From contig JADLAY010000024.1 in NCBI GenBank assembly GCA_020849765.1, positions 124,001-188,000 of the forward strand: a stretch of DNA of 64,000 nt, in the 5' to 3' direction. Source of the stretch: Anaerolineae bacterium (GTDB taxonomy: Bacteria; Chloroflexota; Anaerolineae; Aggregatilineales; Phototrophicaceae). Position 1 is the stretch's first letter. Each line of letters starts with the position of its first letter. The position numbers and the translations under genes are program-made. Below, one piece after another: positions 16,285-25,519 of this stretch. Under the pieces are notes generated by a model. It ran no database searches. It saw nothing but the letters and a program-made list of their open reading frames with translations, and was not told where the DNA came from.

Positions 16285-18249
16285 ATGATCAAACATCGGC
16301 TGCGGACCCTCATCTTCTTTGCTCTCCCTATGCTGCTGAGCGTGCCAGTGCTGGCGCAGGCGCAGACAATTGACCCTCGCCAATGTGCCGCGCAGACGAC
16401 GGCGCCCGCGGAGGTCGAGAGCGCGCTCGACGACCTGCTGGCCCGGTTTATCGATCCGCAAGACGCCACAGCAGCATACTTTGGTTATGCGCCGGGGGCC
16501 GTCATGTTGATCGAGACGCCAGACTGGCGCTACTTCAAAGCGATGGGTGTGGCCGACATCGCGACCGGCGCGCCGATCAACTGCGCCATGCCATTCCAGA
16601 TCGGCAGCAACACCAAGACGATGACGGCGGTCGTCTTGCTCCAATTGGAGGAGGAAGGGCTGCTCAGCCTGGACGACAAGCTGGCCGACTACCTGCCGGA
16701 TTATGCCGCGGCGCTGCCGTATGGTGACGAGATGACGCTGCGCCAACTCGCCACGCACACGTCGGGCGTCTTCAGCTACACGGACACCGCCCCGAACGGC
16801 ACGCCGGGCATCATGGAGGGCGACATCGAAAGCGCAGACAGCATGTCGCGCGGCTACACACCGGACGAACTGATCCAGTTCGTCATCGACAACGGCGAGC
16901 CGACATTCGAACCGGGGGCCGAGGGCGCCTGGGCGTACAGCAACACGGGTTACGTTCTGCTGGGAATCATCATCGAGCAGATCACGGGCAAGCCTCTAGC
17001 GGACGTCTACCAGGAGCGCATCTTCGTCCCGCTCGGCATGAACGACACATTCTTGTGGAACGACGTCCCGGCGCCGGATTTCGGACTGCCGTCGTCGTAC
17101 TATCAGGCGCCGTTCGACGTCGAGGCGACGTTGTGGAACATGTCGCAGGGCTGGGCTGCCGGGGCGGTCATCTCGACGGCGGATGACATGAACACCTACG
17201 TGCGCGCCCTGTTCGCCGGTGAGTTGTTCCAGAAGCCGGAGACGCTGGCGCGCATGATGGACGGGGTGCCGACAGGCAGCGGGTCGTTTTTGCAGTATGG
17301 CATCGGCCTGGGCGAAAAGCTGCCCGGCGTCTGGGGTCACGGCGGGCAGACGCTCGGCTACGAGTCCGACCTGGGCTACGTCCTCGACGAGGGCGTGAGC
17401 GTCGTCGTCTGGACTAACGCGGCCAAAGATCTAGCGGTCGCTGGCGCGACGAGCGTCGATGCCGTGCTGGTCGCTGCTGGGGTCGTCGAAGATCCGAACG
17501 CGATCGCTACGGAGGCGATGGCAGCGCAGCTGGTTGGCGTCGAGTGGCACTGGCAGCAGCTGCAAGTGCTGGGCGAGAACGGCTCGTCCATGCCGGTGGC
17601 CGACCCCGCCCGCTACAGCATCCGCTTCAATGAGGACGGCAGCTACAACGTCGTGGCCGATTGCAACCGAGGCAGCGGCACGTATACGCGTGACGGGCTC
17701 GTGCTCTCGCTCCAATCGGGGCCGTTGACACGGGCCGCCTGCCCGCCGGACTCGCAGTCCGACCCATTCATCGAGATGCTTGGCTCGGTGACCAATTTCT
17801 CGACCAATGACGACGAACTCAACATGGCGCTAATGGTTGACGGAGAGGTGAATCTGATGCAATTCACGGCGGCAGGGGCCGGTGAGAACGATGTGGCGGT
17901 GGAACTCGTCGGTACGACGTGGCAGTGGCAGCAGCTGCAATCCATGGACGGCACGACCGTCACCGTGCCCAACCCGGAAAACTACACGCTGCTGTTCAAC
18001 GACGACAGCTCGGTCAATCTGCGGGCGGATTGTAACCGGGGCCGGGGCGTCTACTCGCTCGATGGCAGCCAGTTGGCGATCGTCGTCGGTGCGATGACGC
18101 GCGCTGCCTGCCCACCCGATTCGCTCTCGAACGATTTCGTACAGTACCTGGGCTTCGTTGCCAGCTACGTCCTGGAAGATGACACGCTCTACCTGAGCCT
18201 GATGGCGGATGGCGGCATCATGGGCTTCAGTCCGGCGGGCGGCGGCTAG
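16285..18249 (+). CDS. Secreted beta-lactamase-fold serine hydrolase with two C-terminal META domains
   Basis: The 654-residue protein starts with a signal peptide (MIKHRLRTLIFFALPMLLSV, cut near AQAQ). A class C beta-lactamase/DD-peptidase-like domain (about 45-410) follows with SNTK (SxxK nucleophile), YSNTGY (YxN) and WGHGGQ (HxG). Two tandem META (HslJ/DUF306) repeats of about 110 residues then follow. Each contains a WxWQQLQ start, an ADCNRG core and TRAACPPDS. ATG 16285 is chosen for the clean signal peptide and a GGGAAG seven bases upstream. The catalytic domain probably cleaves a peptide, ester or D-amino-acid bond outside the cell. The META pair may bind surface ligands. The substrate is unknown. 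Confidence 0.88.
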   Translation: MIKHRLRTLIFFALPMLLSVPVLAQAQTIDPRQCAAQTTAPAEVESALDDLLARFIDPQDATAAYFGYAPGAVMLIETPDWRYFKAMGVADIATGAPINCAMPFQIGSNTKTMTAVVLLQLEEEGLLSLDDKLADYLPDYAAALPYGDEMTLRQLATHTSGVFSYTDTAPNGTPGIMEGDIESADSMSRGYTPDELIQFVIDNGEPTFEPGAEGAWAYSNTGYVLLGIIIEQITGKPLADVYQERIFVPLGMNDTFLWNDVPAPDFGLPSSYYQAPFDVEATLWNMSQGWAAGAVISTADDMNTYVRALFAGELFQKPETLARMMDGVPTGSGSFLQYGIGLGEKLPGVWGHGGQTLGYESDLGYVLDEGVSVVVWTNAAKDLAVAGATSVDAVLVAAGVVEDPNAIATEAMAAQLVGVEWHWQQLQVLGENGSSMPVADPARYSIRFNEDGSYNVVADCNRGSGTYTRDGLVLSLQSGPLTRAACPPDSQSDPFIEMLGSVTNFSTNDDELNMALMVDGEVNLMQFTAAGAGENDVAVELVGTTWQWQQLQSMDGTTVTVPNPENYTLLFNDDSSVNLRADCNRGRGVYSLDGSQLAIVVGAMTRAACPPDSLSNDFVQYLGFVASYVLEDDTLYLSLMADGGIMGFSPAGGG

Positions 18250-18322
18250 GTCGGCGGTGATCATGCGCAGGCGCACCACATAGCCGGACGCGACTGCCGC
18301 GGGCGCCTGCACGCGGTAGGCG

Positions 18323-18472
18323 ATGGCTCTCGTGACCGGCTTCCATCTGGCGCTTCGCATGCTGGCCGGGCAGGGGGACGCCTTCTCGCTGATCGTAGGT
18401 TTGGTCGCGGGCGTCATCTTGTTCGTCGTCTTCTACCGGTTTCTTCACGACTTTGCCTTCTGGTTGCGGTGA
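18323..18472 (+). CDS. Small hydrophobic ORF, possibly frameshifted two-helix membrane protein
   Basis: Forty-nine codons start MALVTGFHLALR and contain a clear membrane helix (FSLIVGLVAGVILFVVFYRF). The frame closes at 18470-18472. A different frame continues from the same place with a second hydrophobic stretch, VAVIGLGIIGFLIQHQ, and closes at 18529-18531. A one-base shift near 18450-18468 would join them into a two-helix protein of about 70 residues. That suggests a frameshifted gene or a sequence error. No family is recognised. The ribosome site is weak (GGTAGG). Confidence 0.35.
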   Translation: MALVTGFHLALRMLAGQGDAFSLIVGLVAGVILFVVFYRFLHDFAFWLR

Positions 18473-18549
18473 TCGGGCTGGGGATCATCGGCTTTCTCAT
18501 CCAGCACCAGAACGCGCCGACGGCGACCTGACGCTCACCTGGGCGTGGG

Positions 18550-20199
18550 TCATTCATGAGGCAGCAAACGCCCGCCATGGATGACGTAGACGCGATCCAT
18601 CCGGTCGAGCAGGACGTGGCGGTGCGTGAACATGAGCAGCCCGCGCCCCTCAGTGACGCGCAGGATCGTCTCCAATACGGCGCGCTCGGTAACCGGGTCG
18701 AGATTGGCGGTCGCTTCGTCCAGGATCAGGATCGGCGCGTCCTTGAGCAGGGCGCGCGCGAGGGCGATGCGCTGGCGCTCGCCGCCGCTGACCTGCGAGC
18801 CATCTTCGCCGACCAGTGAATCGTAGCCGTCGGGCAGCGACGTGATGAAGTCGTGGATCTGTGCCTGGCGGGCGGCGGCCTCGATGTATTCCTGCGAGGC
18901 GTCGCTGCGAGCGATGCGGATATTGTCGCGGATGGTCGTGTTGAACAGGTGTGTGCGCTGTGTCATCACGCCGAAGGTGTCGCGCACGTCAGTTTGCGTG
19001 TAGTCACGCAGTTCACGCCCGCCGAGCAGGATGTGTCCGCCGTCGTAGTCCCAGAAACGCAGCAAAAGGTTGACGAGCGTCGACTTGCCCGCGCCGCTCT
19101 CGCCGAGGATGGCGATGCGCTCGCCTGGCTGCAGACTGAGCGAGACGCGGTCGAGCACAGGCGGCGCGTCGCCGGCATAGCGGAAGGTCAGGTCGCGAAT
19201 GTCCAACGCCGGGCTGATGGACGGCGGGGCGGGCAGTGCCGGATCGGCCACGACCGGTGACATGTCCGCGATCTCGAACAGGCGGCGGGCGGCCTGCGCA
19301 TTGGCCCCCAGGTTGACCGCCGCTTGCGCCAATGGGCCGAAGGCTTCGAAGGCGGCGATGGTCGCCAGCGCGACCGTCGCCAGGTAGACGCCGTCGATGC
19401 GCGGGATGGCGACCGCGAGTACGGCCAGGGCGGCGGCGCTGGTGAGGAAGGTGCTCAGCGCCAACTGCAAAGCATCGCCGTGCGCGGCCTGCTCCTCTTC
19501 ATTCGCAAGCTGTCGGCTGAGGGCATCAATGCGGCTCAGGTAGGTTTCGGCGCGCCCATAGACGAGCAGGTCGGCCATGCCCTGGATGTCGTCGAGCAGC
19601 GTGGCGTTGAGTTCGGCGCGGACGTCGACCGAGCGCGTCCCCGATCGCTGGCTGCTCGACCACGCGATCAGCGGCACGAGGATGCCCGCCGCCAGCATGA
19701 AGGCCAGGACGACGAGCGCGATCAGGGGGTCGAACAGCCCCAGGAACAGCGTTAGTCCGATGGCGATCACGAGCGCGACCAGTGGCGGGGCGACTGCGCG
19801 CAGATACAGATTTTGCAGGCTCTCGATGTCGTCGATGGCGCGGCTGAGCAGGTCGCCGCTCCGCAGCGAGGCGAGCCGCGCCGGGGCGAGCGGCTCCAGC
19901 GCTTTGTAGAACTCGACGCGCAGATGCGCTAACAGACGGAAGGTCGTCTCGTGCGAGACGAGGCGTTCGGCGTAGCGGAAGACGCCGCGGGCGATGCCGA
20001 AGAAGCGCACGCCGACGACGGCCACGCTCAGTTCCGCGATCGAGGGCCGCAAGGCGGCCTTCGAGATCAGCCAGGCCGAGGTCGCCATCAAGCTGACGCT
20101 GCTGGCGATCGTCAGCGCGCCGAGCAGGACGGCCAGCAGCATCCCGCGCCAGAAGGGCAGCGTCAGCCGTAGCACGCGGACGAGCGGACTACGCATCAT
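18550..20199 (-). CDS. cydC: Heterodimeric ABC exporter subunit CydC
   Basis: The 549-residue half-transporter has an N-terminal six-helix domain (about 1-310) with the CydC-typical TSAWLISKAALRPSIAEL and GIARGVFRYAERLVSHE. The C-terminal ATPase has Walker A GESGAGKST, signature VSGGERQR and Walker B LILDEAT. With CydD it exports cysteine/glutathione and is needed to assemble cytochrome bd. ATG 20199 (MMRSPLVRV) is chosen as it overlaps the end of cydD by 11 bases. A longer in-frame extension begins inside cydD and is unlikely. It is the last gene of cydABDC. Confidence 0.93.
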   Translation of the reverse strand: MMRSPLVRVLRLTLPFWRGMLLAVLLGALTIASSVSLMATSAWLISKAALRPSIAELSVAVVGVRFFGIARGVFRYAERLVSHETTFRLLAHLRVEFYKALEPLAPARLASLRSGDLLSRAIDDIESLQNLYLRAVAPPLVALVIAIGLTLFLGLFDPLIALVVLAFMLAAGILVPLIAWSSSQRSGTRSVDVRAELNATLLDDIQGMADLLVYGRAETYLSRIDALSRQLANEEEQAAHGDALQLALSTFLTSAAALAVLAVAIPRIDGVYLATVALATIAAFEAFGPLAQAAVNLGANAQAARRLFEIADMSPVVADPALPAPPSISPALDIRDLTFRYAGDAPPVLDRVSLSLQPGERIAILGESGAGKSTLVNLLLRFWDYDGGHILLGGRELRDYTQTDVRDTFGVMTQRTHLFNTTIRDNIRIARSDASQEYIEAAARQAQIHDFITSLPDGYDSLVGEDGSQVSGGERQRIALARALLKDAPILILDEATANLDPVTERAVLETILRVTEGRGLLMFTHRHVLLDRMDRVYVIHGGRLLPHE

Positions 20200-21958
20200 C
20201 GGCGCCGCCTCCGTCGCTTTCGAGCAGGCGCGCGGTGTAGCCCTCGGCAGCGAGCATGTCGCTGGGTGTGCCATCCTCGATCAGTTTGCCATCTTTGATC
20301 AGCAAGACACGGTCGGCGCTCACGATCGTGCTCAGTCGGTGGGTGATGAGCAGCACCGTGCGCCCCTCCGCATGGCGGCGCAGGGCCTCGATGATGCCCG
20401 CCTCGCCGTCCGGGTCAAGCTGCGAGGTCGGCTCGTCCAGGATCAGCAGCGGCGCATCACGCAGGAGGGCGCGCGCCAGGGCGATGCGCTGGGCCTGCCC
20501 GCCGCTCAAGCGCAGACCGCGCTCACCGCATAGCGTGTTGTAGCCCTGCGGCAGTCGCGTGATGAAATCATGCGCGCCTGCGGATTGGGCCGCGGCGATC
20601 ACCTGCGCCTCGGTTGCCTCCGGGCGGCTGAAGCGGATGTTGTCGGCAACGGTCGTGTTGAAGAGATAGGGCGACTGCGAGACCCAGGCGATCTGCGCGC
20701 GCCATGAGTCGGGCGAGATGCGGCGCAGGTCGTGCTCGCCGACGAGGATGCGCCCGCCATCCGGCTCGACGAAGCGCAGCAGCAGATTGGCGATGGTCGT
20801 CTTGCCGCTGCCGCTGGGGCCGATCAGGGCGACGAACTGGCCGGGGGTGATGTCGAAGCTGACGCCGTCGAGGGCCGGGCGCGCACCGTCGGCATAAGCC
20901 AGCCGGACGCCCTCGAAACGGATGTGCATCGACTCTGGCACGGGCAGTGCATCGGTCGTGGGTTGATCGGGCAGCGGGGTATCGAGCACTTCGTACAGTC
21001 GTTCGGCGGCGGCTTTGCCCTCGGTCGCGTTGTGGAACTTGGCTCCCAACGCGCGCAGCGGAAGGTAGAACTCCGGCGCGATCACGAGCAGGAACAGGGC
21101 TTGCTCAAAGGCGATGCCGCCGTGGAGCAGGCGCACGCCGATCTCGACGGCGACAATCGCCACGCTCAGCGTCGCCAGCATCTCCAGCGTGAAGGCGGAC
21201 AGGAAGGCGACGCGCAGCACACGCATGGTCGCCGCGCGGAATTGCCCGGTAATCCGGCGGATCGTCTCGATCTGGTAGCGGCTGCGATTGAACAGCTTGA
21301 GCGTGGTCAGCCCTTGCATGACGTCGAGGAAGTGCGCGCCCAGATAGCGCATTTCGAGGAACTGGCGCTTTGCCAGCGCACCCGCCGCGATGCCGATCAG
21401 CGCCATGAAGAACGGGATCAGCGGGGCGGTCACGAGCAGCACGACGAACGTCAGTGCATCGAGCGGCAGCACGACCAGCAATATGACGACGGGCAGGAAA
21501 AGCGCCGCGAACAGGCCGGGCAGGTAGTCGCGGAAGTAGCCGTCGAGTTTGTCGATGCCCTCGGTCGCGCTCAGGATCAGATCACCGCTGCGTTCGGCGC
21601 GGCTGTAGGCGGGGCCAAGCGCATAGAGGTGAGCGACGAAGCGGCGGCGCAGGTCGTTCTTGACGGCGATGGCGAGCCGCGCGGAGGCTCTGGCGTTGGC
21701 GTAGATCAGCAGCGCGCGCAGGACGACGATGACGAGCAGCGTTACGAGCGATGCCGTGACCGCCGCCAGATCATCCCCACGCAGGAAGACGCGCGCGATC
21801 ACGCCGCTCAGCAGAAAGGCTTGAGCGATGATGAGCAGGCCGAGCAGCGCGTGCGTCCCCAGACTTGCGGCGAGCGCGCGCGGGGCGGTGCGCGCCTCCA
21901 TGAGCAGGCGTCGATCGAGACTTTGTTTGCGTGGTTGTGCTATGTCCGCTGGCGCCAT
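20189..21958 (-). CDS. cydD: Heterodimeric ABC exporter subunit CydD
   Basis: The 589-residue half-transporter has the membrane domain in the first ~320 residues and the ATPase at the C-terminus, with Walker A GPSGSGKTT, signature LSGGQAQR and Walker B LLILDEPTS. NPxR-like and KLFNRSRYQ coupling segments match CydD. It partners with CydC at the cytoplasmic membrane. It lies about 90 bp after cydB with a strong hairpin in the gap, and overlaps cydC. The gene order A-B-D-C on one strand supports the assignment. Confidence 0.93.
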   Translation of the reverse strand: MAPADIAQPRKQSLDRRLLMEARTAPRALAASLGTHALLGLLIIAQAFLLSGVIARVFLRGDDLAAVTASLVTLLVIVVLRALLIYANARASARLAIAVKNDLRRRFVAHLYALGPAYSRAERSGDLILSATEGIDKLDGYFRDYLPGLFAALFLPVVILLVVLPLDALTFVVLLVTAPLIPFFMALIGIAAGALAKRQFLEMRYLGAHFLDVMQGLTTLKLFNRSRYQIETIRRITGQFRAATMRVLRVAFLSAFTLEMLATLSVAIVAVEIGVRLLHGGIAFEQALFLLVIAPEFYLPLRALGAKFHNATEGKAAAERLYEVLDTPLPDQPTTDALPVPESMHIRFEGVRLAYADGARPALDGVSFDITPGQFVALIGPSGSGKTTIANLLLRFVEPDGGRILVGEHDLRRISPDSWRAQIAWVSQSPYLFNTTVADNIRFSRPEATEAQVIAAAQSAGAHDFITRLPQGYNTLCGERGLRLSGGQAQRIALARALLRDAPLLILDEPTSQLDPDGEAGIIEALRRHAEGRTVLLITHRLSTIVSADRVLLIKDGKLIEDGTPSDMLAAEGYTARLLESDGGGADDA

Positions 21959-21990
21959 CGCGTAAATGAGAAGTGCTGACGTGAGGAACC

Positions 21991-22027
21991 ATTATCCCTG
22001 CCCGACGACTAATCGGACAGGGATAAT
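21991..22027 (-). other. Stem-loop between cydB and cydD
   Basis: ATTATCCCTGCCCGA (21991-22005) pairs with 22013-22027 with one mismatch in 15 positions and a 7-base loop. No T-run follows on the minus strand. It may be an mRNA stability or processing element that separates expression of the oxidase subunits from the exporter subunits. Confidence 0.55.
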
Positions 22028-22046
22028 GCGAGAATTCGGCCGGAGA

Positions 22047-23054
22047 TCAGTATTCGAAGTGGCTCTTCAGGGTCAGGCGCTTGCGGAAGACCCAGTACGT
22101 CCACGCCTGATAGGCGAGCACGATCGGGACGACCGTAAGCGCGATCACGGTCATGACCTGGAGCGTGTACTGGCTCGACGAGGCGTTGTAGATCGTCAGG
22201 TCGAAGCCGAGCGTCGAGGGCATCACGCGCGGGAAGAGCGTGCCGAAGATCAGGGCGACGACGCCGACCACGGTCAGGCCGGTGCCGAAGAACGCGCGCC
22301 CGAAGCGCTGCTGGAAGATGCTGTAGCCCGTGAACAGCAGCGCGCCGACGGCGATCACCAGCCCGGCGACGTTGGCGACGTTCAGGTGTTCGAGGATGTC
22401 CGTCTCGAAGACGCTGAGGACGACGAACAGCACGGCCAGCAGCGTGACCGGCAGCCAGGCACGGCGGGCGATCTTGCTGACGCGCTCGCGGATGACACCG
22501 TCGGTCTTGAGTTCGAGGAACAGCGCGCCGTGCAGGATGAACAGGCTAAGCGTGACCAGCCCGCCGACCAGCGCGTACGGATTGAGCAGGTCGAAGAACG
22601 AGCCGACGTAGGTCATGCTCTCGTCGATGGCGACGCCGCGCAGGATGTTGCCGAAGGCGACGCCCCAGAGCAGGGCCGGGAGGAAGCTGCCGACGAAGAT
22701 GGCGCCGTCCCACAGCGCACGCCAGCGCGGGGCATTGTCTTTGCTGCGGAATTCGAAGGCGACGCCGCGAATAATCAGGGCGAATAGAATCAGGAACAGC
22801 GCCAGATAGAAGCCGCTGAACAGAGTCGCGTACCAATTGGGGAAGGCGGCGAACATGGCGCCACCCGCCGTCAGCAGCCAGACTTCGTTGCCATCCCAGA
22901 CGGGGCCGATGCTGTTGATCGTCAGCCGGCGCTCTTCATCGCTCTTGCCGACGAACGGCAGCAGAATGCCGACGCCGTAGTCGAAGCCTTCGAGGAAGAG
23001 GAAGCCGGTGAACAAGACGGCGATCAGGAAGAACCAGAGTGTTTGCAGATCCAT
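22047..23054 (-). CDS. cydB: Cytochrome bd ubiquinol oxidase subunit II
   Basis: The 335-residue membrane protein starts MDLQTLWFFLIAVLFTGFLF and contains the CydB hallmarks FDYGVGILLPF, IGPVWDGNEVWLLTAGGAMF and FPNWYATLFSGFY. It pairs with CydA to form the quinol-oxidising oxygen reductase in the inner membrane. It starts 11 bases after cydA. Confidence 0.97.
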   Translation of the reverse strand: MDLQTLWFFLIAVLFTGFLFLEGFDYGVGILLPFVGKSDEERRLTINSIGPVWDGNEVWLLTAGGAMFAAFPNWYATLFSGFYLALFLILFALIIRGVAFEFRSKDNAPRWRALWDGAIFVGSFLPALLWGVAFGNILRGVAIDESMTYVGSFFDLLNPYALVGGLVTLSLFILHGALFLELKTDGVIRERVSKIARRAWLPVTLLAVLFVVLSVFETDILEHLNVANVAGLVIAVGALLFTGYSIFQQRFGRAFFGTGLTVVGVVALIFGTLFPRVMPSTLGFDLTIYNASSSQYTLQVMTVIALTVVPIVLAYQAWTYWVFRKRLTLKSHFEY

Positions 23055-23065
23055 GAGGTGTCCCC

Positions 23066-24496
23066 TTAGTACGCGCCTTCGAGGCGAGCGTTCTTCTTGT
23101 CCGACTCCGGCTCATCAGGGCCGAACCACGGGATTGGGCTGCCGCTGCCGTCGATGTCCTGGCGCGCGAATTTCTGCAGCAGATAGATGTCAGCGACCAT
23201 CAGCACGCCGTAGACGAGCGTGAAGCCGATCAACGAAATGGCGAGCATTTCGACCGTGACGTTGGGCGAGACGGCCTGATCGATGGTCATCAGTCCCTGG
23301 ACGATCCAAGGTTGGCGCCCGACCTCGGTCAGCAGCCAGCCGGTCGTGTTCGCTAGGTAGGGTAACAGGATCGCGACGATCAGAATCCGCAGCAACCACT
23401 TGGTCTTGCCCTCGCCCAGGCGGTTGCGATAGTAGAAGAACAGGCCGAGCAAGCCGAGCAGGAACATCAGGACGCCCGCGCCGACCATGGCACGGAAGCT
23501 CCAGTAGGTCAGCCAGATGGCCGGTGGGATGTAATCGCCGGGGCCGTACTGCTGCTCATACTGCGCCTGCAGGTCGTTCAACCCCTGCACCTCGCCGGTC
23601 GGCGTATTGTACGAGAGGAAGCTGAGCAGCGACGGGATGCGAATGTTGACCACGGACGTACGGTCGGCCTCGTTGCCGATCTGGAACATCGACAGGCCCG
23701 CCGGGTCTTCACTTTCCCACAGACCTTCGGCAGAGGCGAGCTTCATCGGCTGCGTGTCTGCCATGCGCTGGCCCTGCGCGTGGCCGAAGCCCATCGTCAG
23801 CAGCACGGCGACGGTGCCGACGAGCAGGCTGATGCGGGCCGAGGCGCGGAAGGCATCCAGATGGCCGGACTTATTGCGCAGCAGGTGGAAGGCGCTGATG
23901 CCGAGCACGAAGAAGGCAGCGGTCGTCAGGCCGCCAAGTGCCACATGCGGGAACTGGAGCCAGACGTTGGGGTTGCGGATCAATTCGAAGAAGTCGACCA
24001 TCTCGGCCCGGCCACTCTCGGCGATGGTATAGCCAACCGGGTTCTGCATAAAGGAGTTGGCGACCAGAATCCAGAACGCGGAAATGTTGGCGGCCACGGC
24101 TACCAGCCAGATAGCGGCCAGATGCATGCGCTTGGGCAGCTTATCCCAACCGAAGATCCAGACGCCCAGGAAGGTCGACTCGATGAAGAAGGCGACCAGA
24201 GCTTCGACGGCCAGCGGCGCGCCGAAGATATCCCCGACGAAACGCGAATATTCCGACCAGTTCATGCCGAACTGGAATTCCTGCACGATGCCCGTTACCA
24301 CGCCCATCGCGAAGTTGATCAGCAGCAGCTTGCCCCAGAACTTCGCCATCTGCTTATATTTCTCGTCACCCTTGGTGACGTAAATCGTTTGCATGACGGC
24401 GACGAGGATGGAGAGGCCCAGGCTGAGTGGGACGAAAAAGAAGTGATAGACGGTGGTAATGCCAAACTGCAATCGTGCCAGTGTCAAGGCATCCAT
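23066..24496 (-). CDS. cydA: Cytochrome bd ubiquinol oxidase subunit I
   Basis: The 476-residue protein starts at the ATG at 24496, preceded by AGGTGAGGAG. Conserved marks are TVYHFFFVPLSLG (haem ligand His18), NSFMQNPVGYTI, FPHVALGGL (haem His) and YWSFRAMVGAG (Met ligand of haem b558). The length and the short segment around GLNDLQ indicate the short Q-loop form. It reduces O2 to water with electrons from quinol, with high oxygen affinity. A -10-like TATACT lies at 24533-24538 on the minus strand, but no clear -35 was found. First gene of cydABDC. Confidence 0.97.
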   Translation of the reverse strand: MDALTLARLQFGITTVYHFFFVPLSLGLSILVAVMQTIYVTKGDEKYKQMAKFWGKLLLINFAMGVVTGIVQEFQFGMNWSEYSRFVGDIFGAPLAVEALVAFFIESTFLGVWIFGWDKLPKRMHLAAIWLVAVAANISAFWILVANSFMQNPVGYTIAESGRAEMVDFFELIRNPNVWLQFPHVALGGLTTAAFFVLGISAFHLLRNKSGHLDAFRASARISLLVGTVAVLLTMGFGHAQGQRMADTQPMKLASAEGLWESEDPAGLSMFQIGNEADRTSVVNIRIPSLLSFLSYNTPTGEVQGLNDLQAQYEQQYGPGDYIPPAIWLTYWSFRAMVGAGVLMFLLGLLGLFFYYRNRLGEGKTKWLLRILIVAILLPYLANTTGWLLTEVGRQPWIVQGLMTIDQAVSPNVTVEMLAISLIGFTLVYGVLMVADIYLLQKFARQDIDGSGSPIPWFGPDEPESDKKNARLEGAY

Positions 24497-24724
24497 AAGG
24501 CTCCTCACCTTTCCTAACCGAGAGTACCCCCAAGTATAGGAGGCGGGCTGACGTTGCCCTGAGTGTAACAAATCATTCAGGCTGAGGATTTTTGTCATGT
24601 CTTGCGGCCGGAAGATCTGGATCGCTTGCCGCGTCGACAATCATGAACAGCCCCAGCGCGAAGAGTGACCGTCCGGCGGTCCCAATCCATGTCTCTCGTT
24701 GGTCGAGAAATGTCAGCGGTGCTC

Positions 24725-25519
24725 TCAGCCGGGGATGCGCTCGATGGCGACGGCACGCGACCCTTCACAGCGGACGACGACCGCGCCGCATTCGACCGGG
24801 CCGCTTGCGAAGGCGAACGGCGACGAACCGGGCAGCCGGGCGCGCATCGTCTCGACGAACAGCTCCGGCGCATAGCCCTGCATGCCCTCGCCAGGGCCGG
24901 TCATGCCGACGTCGCTGACGTAGGCGGTGCCCTGGGGCAGGACGCGCATGTCGTTGGTCTGGACGTGCGTGTGCGTGCCGAGGACGGCGGCAGCGCGCCC
25001 ATCGACGGCGTAGGCGAAGGTCAGCTTCTCCGAGACGGACTCGCCGTGAAAATCGACCAGCACCCGATCGACGCTCGTGCCCCAGGCGGCGACCTGCGCA
25101 TCGAAGGCCGCCAGCGGCTCATCCGCCCAGCGCAGCGCCGTGCGGCTGGCGACGTTGATCACGCCCAGGCGCAGGCCGTCCTTTTCGAGCACGAGCGCGC
25201 CCTGGCCGGGGGCGGCGGTGCTGTAGTTGAGCGGGCGAATCACGCGCGGGTCGTCGTAGACGGTCTGGAAGTAAGGGCCATCCCACGAGTGATTGCCGCC
25301 GGTGATGGCGTCGACGCCGAGCGCGAACAGCCGCGCGACGCCCTGCGGCGACAGGCCGCAGTGACCCATCGAGCCGGGGTGGCGCGTGATCTCCATGTTT
25401 TCGGCGTTTGCGATCACGAAGTCCGGCTGGTGTTCCGCGCGCAGGCGGGGCAGGCGCTCTTCGAGATAGGCCAGCCCGGCCTCACCTACGATGTCGCCGA
25501 CAAACAGCAGTGTGGTCAT
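24725..25519 (-). CDS. TIGR00282-family metallophosphoesterase (YmdB-like phosphodiesterase)
   Basis: The 264-residue protein matches the YmdB family in length and in metal ligands. These are GDIVG (Asp9), NAENM (Glu40, Asn41), GGNHSWD (Asn76, His77), DFHGESVSEK (His157) and GTHTHVQT (His182, His184). YmdB-type enzymes hydrolyse 2',3'-cyclic or 3',5'-cyclic nucleotides and other phosphodiesters with two metals. The start overlaps the stop of the upstream permease by four bases, so it belongs to the ABC import operon, an unusual place for this family. This suggests the imported substrate may be a phosphodiester, or that the placement is incidental. Confidence 0.9.
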   Translation of the reverse strand: MTTLLFVGDIVGEAGLAYLEERLPRLRAEHQPDFVIANAENMEITRHPGSMGHCGLSPQGVARLFALGVDAITGGNHSWDGPYFQTVYDDPRVIRPLNYSTAAPGQGALVLEKDGLRLGVINVASRTALRWADEPLAAFDAQVAAWGTSVDRVLVDFHGESVSEKLTFAYAVDGRAAAVLGTHTHVQTNDMRVLPQGTAYVSDVGMTGPGEGMQGYAPELFVETMRARLPGSSPFAFASGPVECGAVVVRCEGSRAVAIERIPG

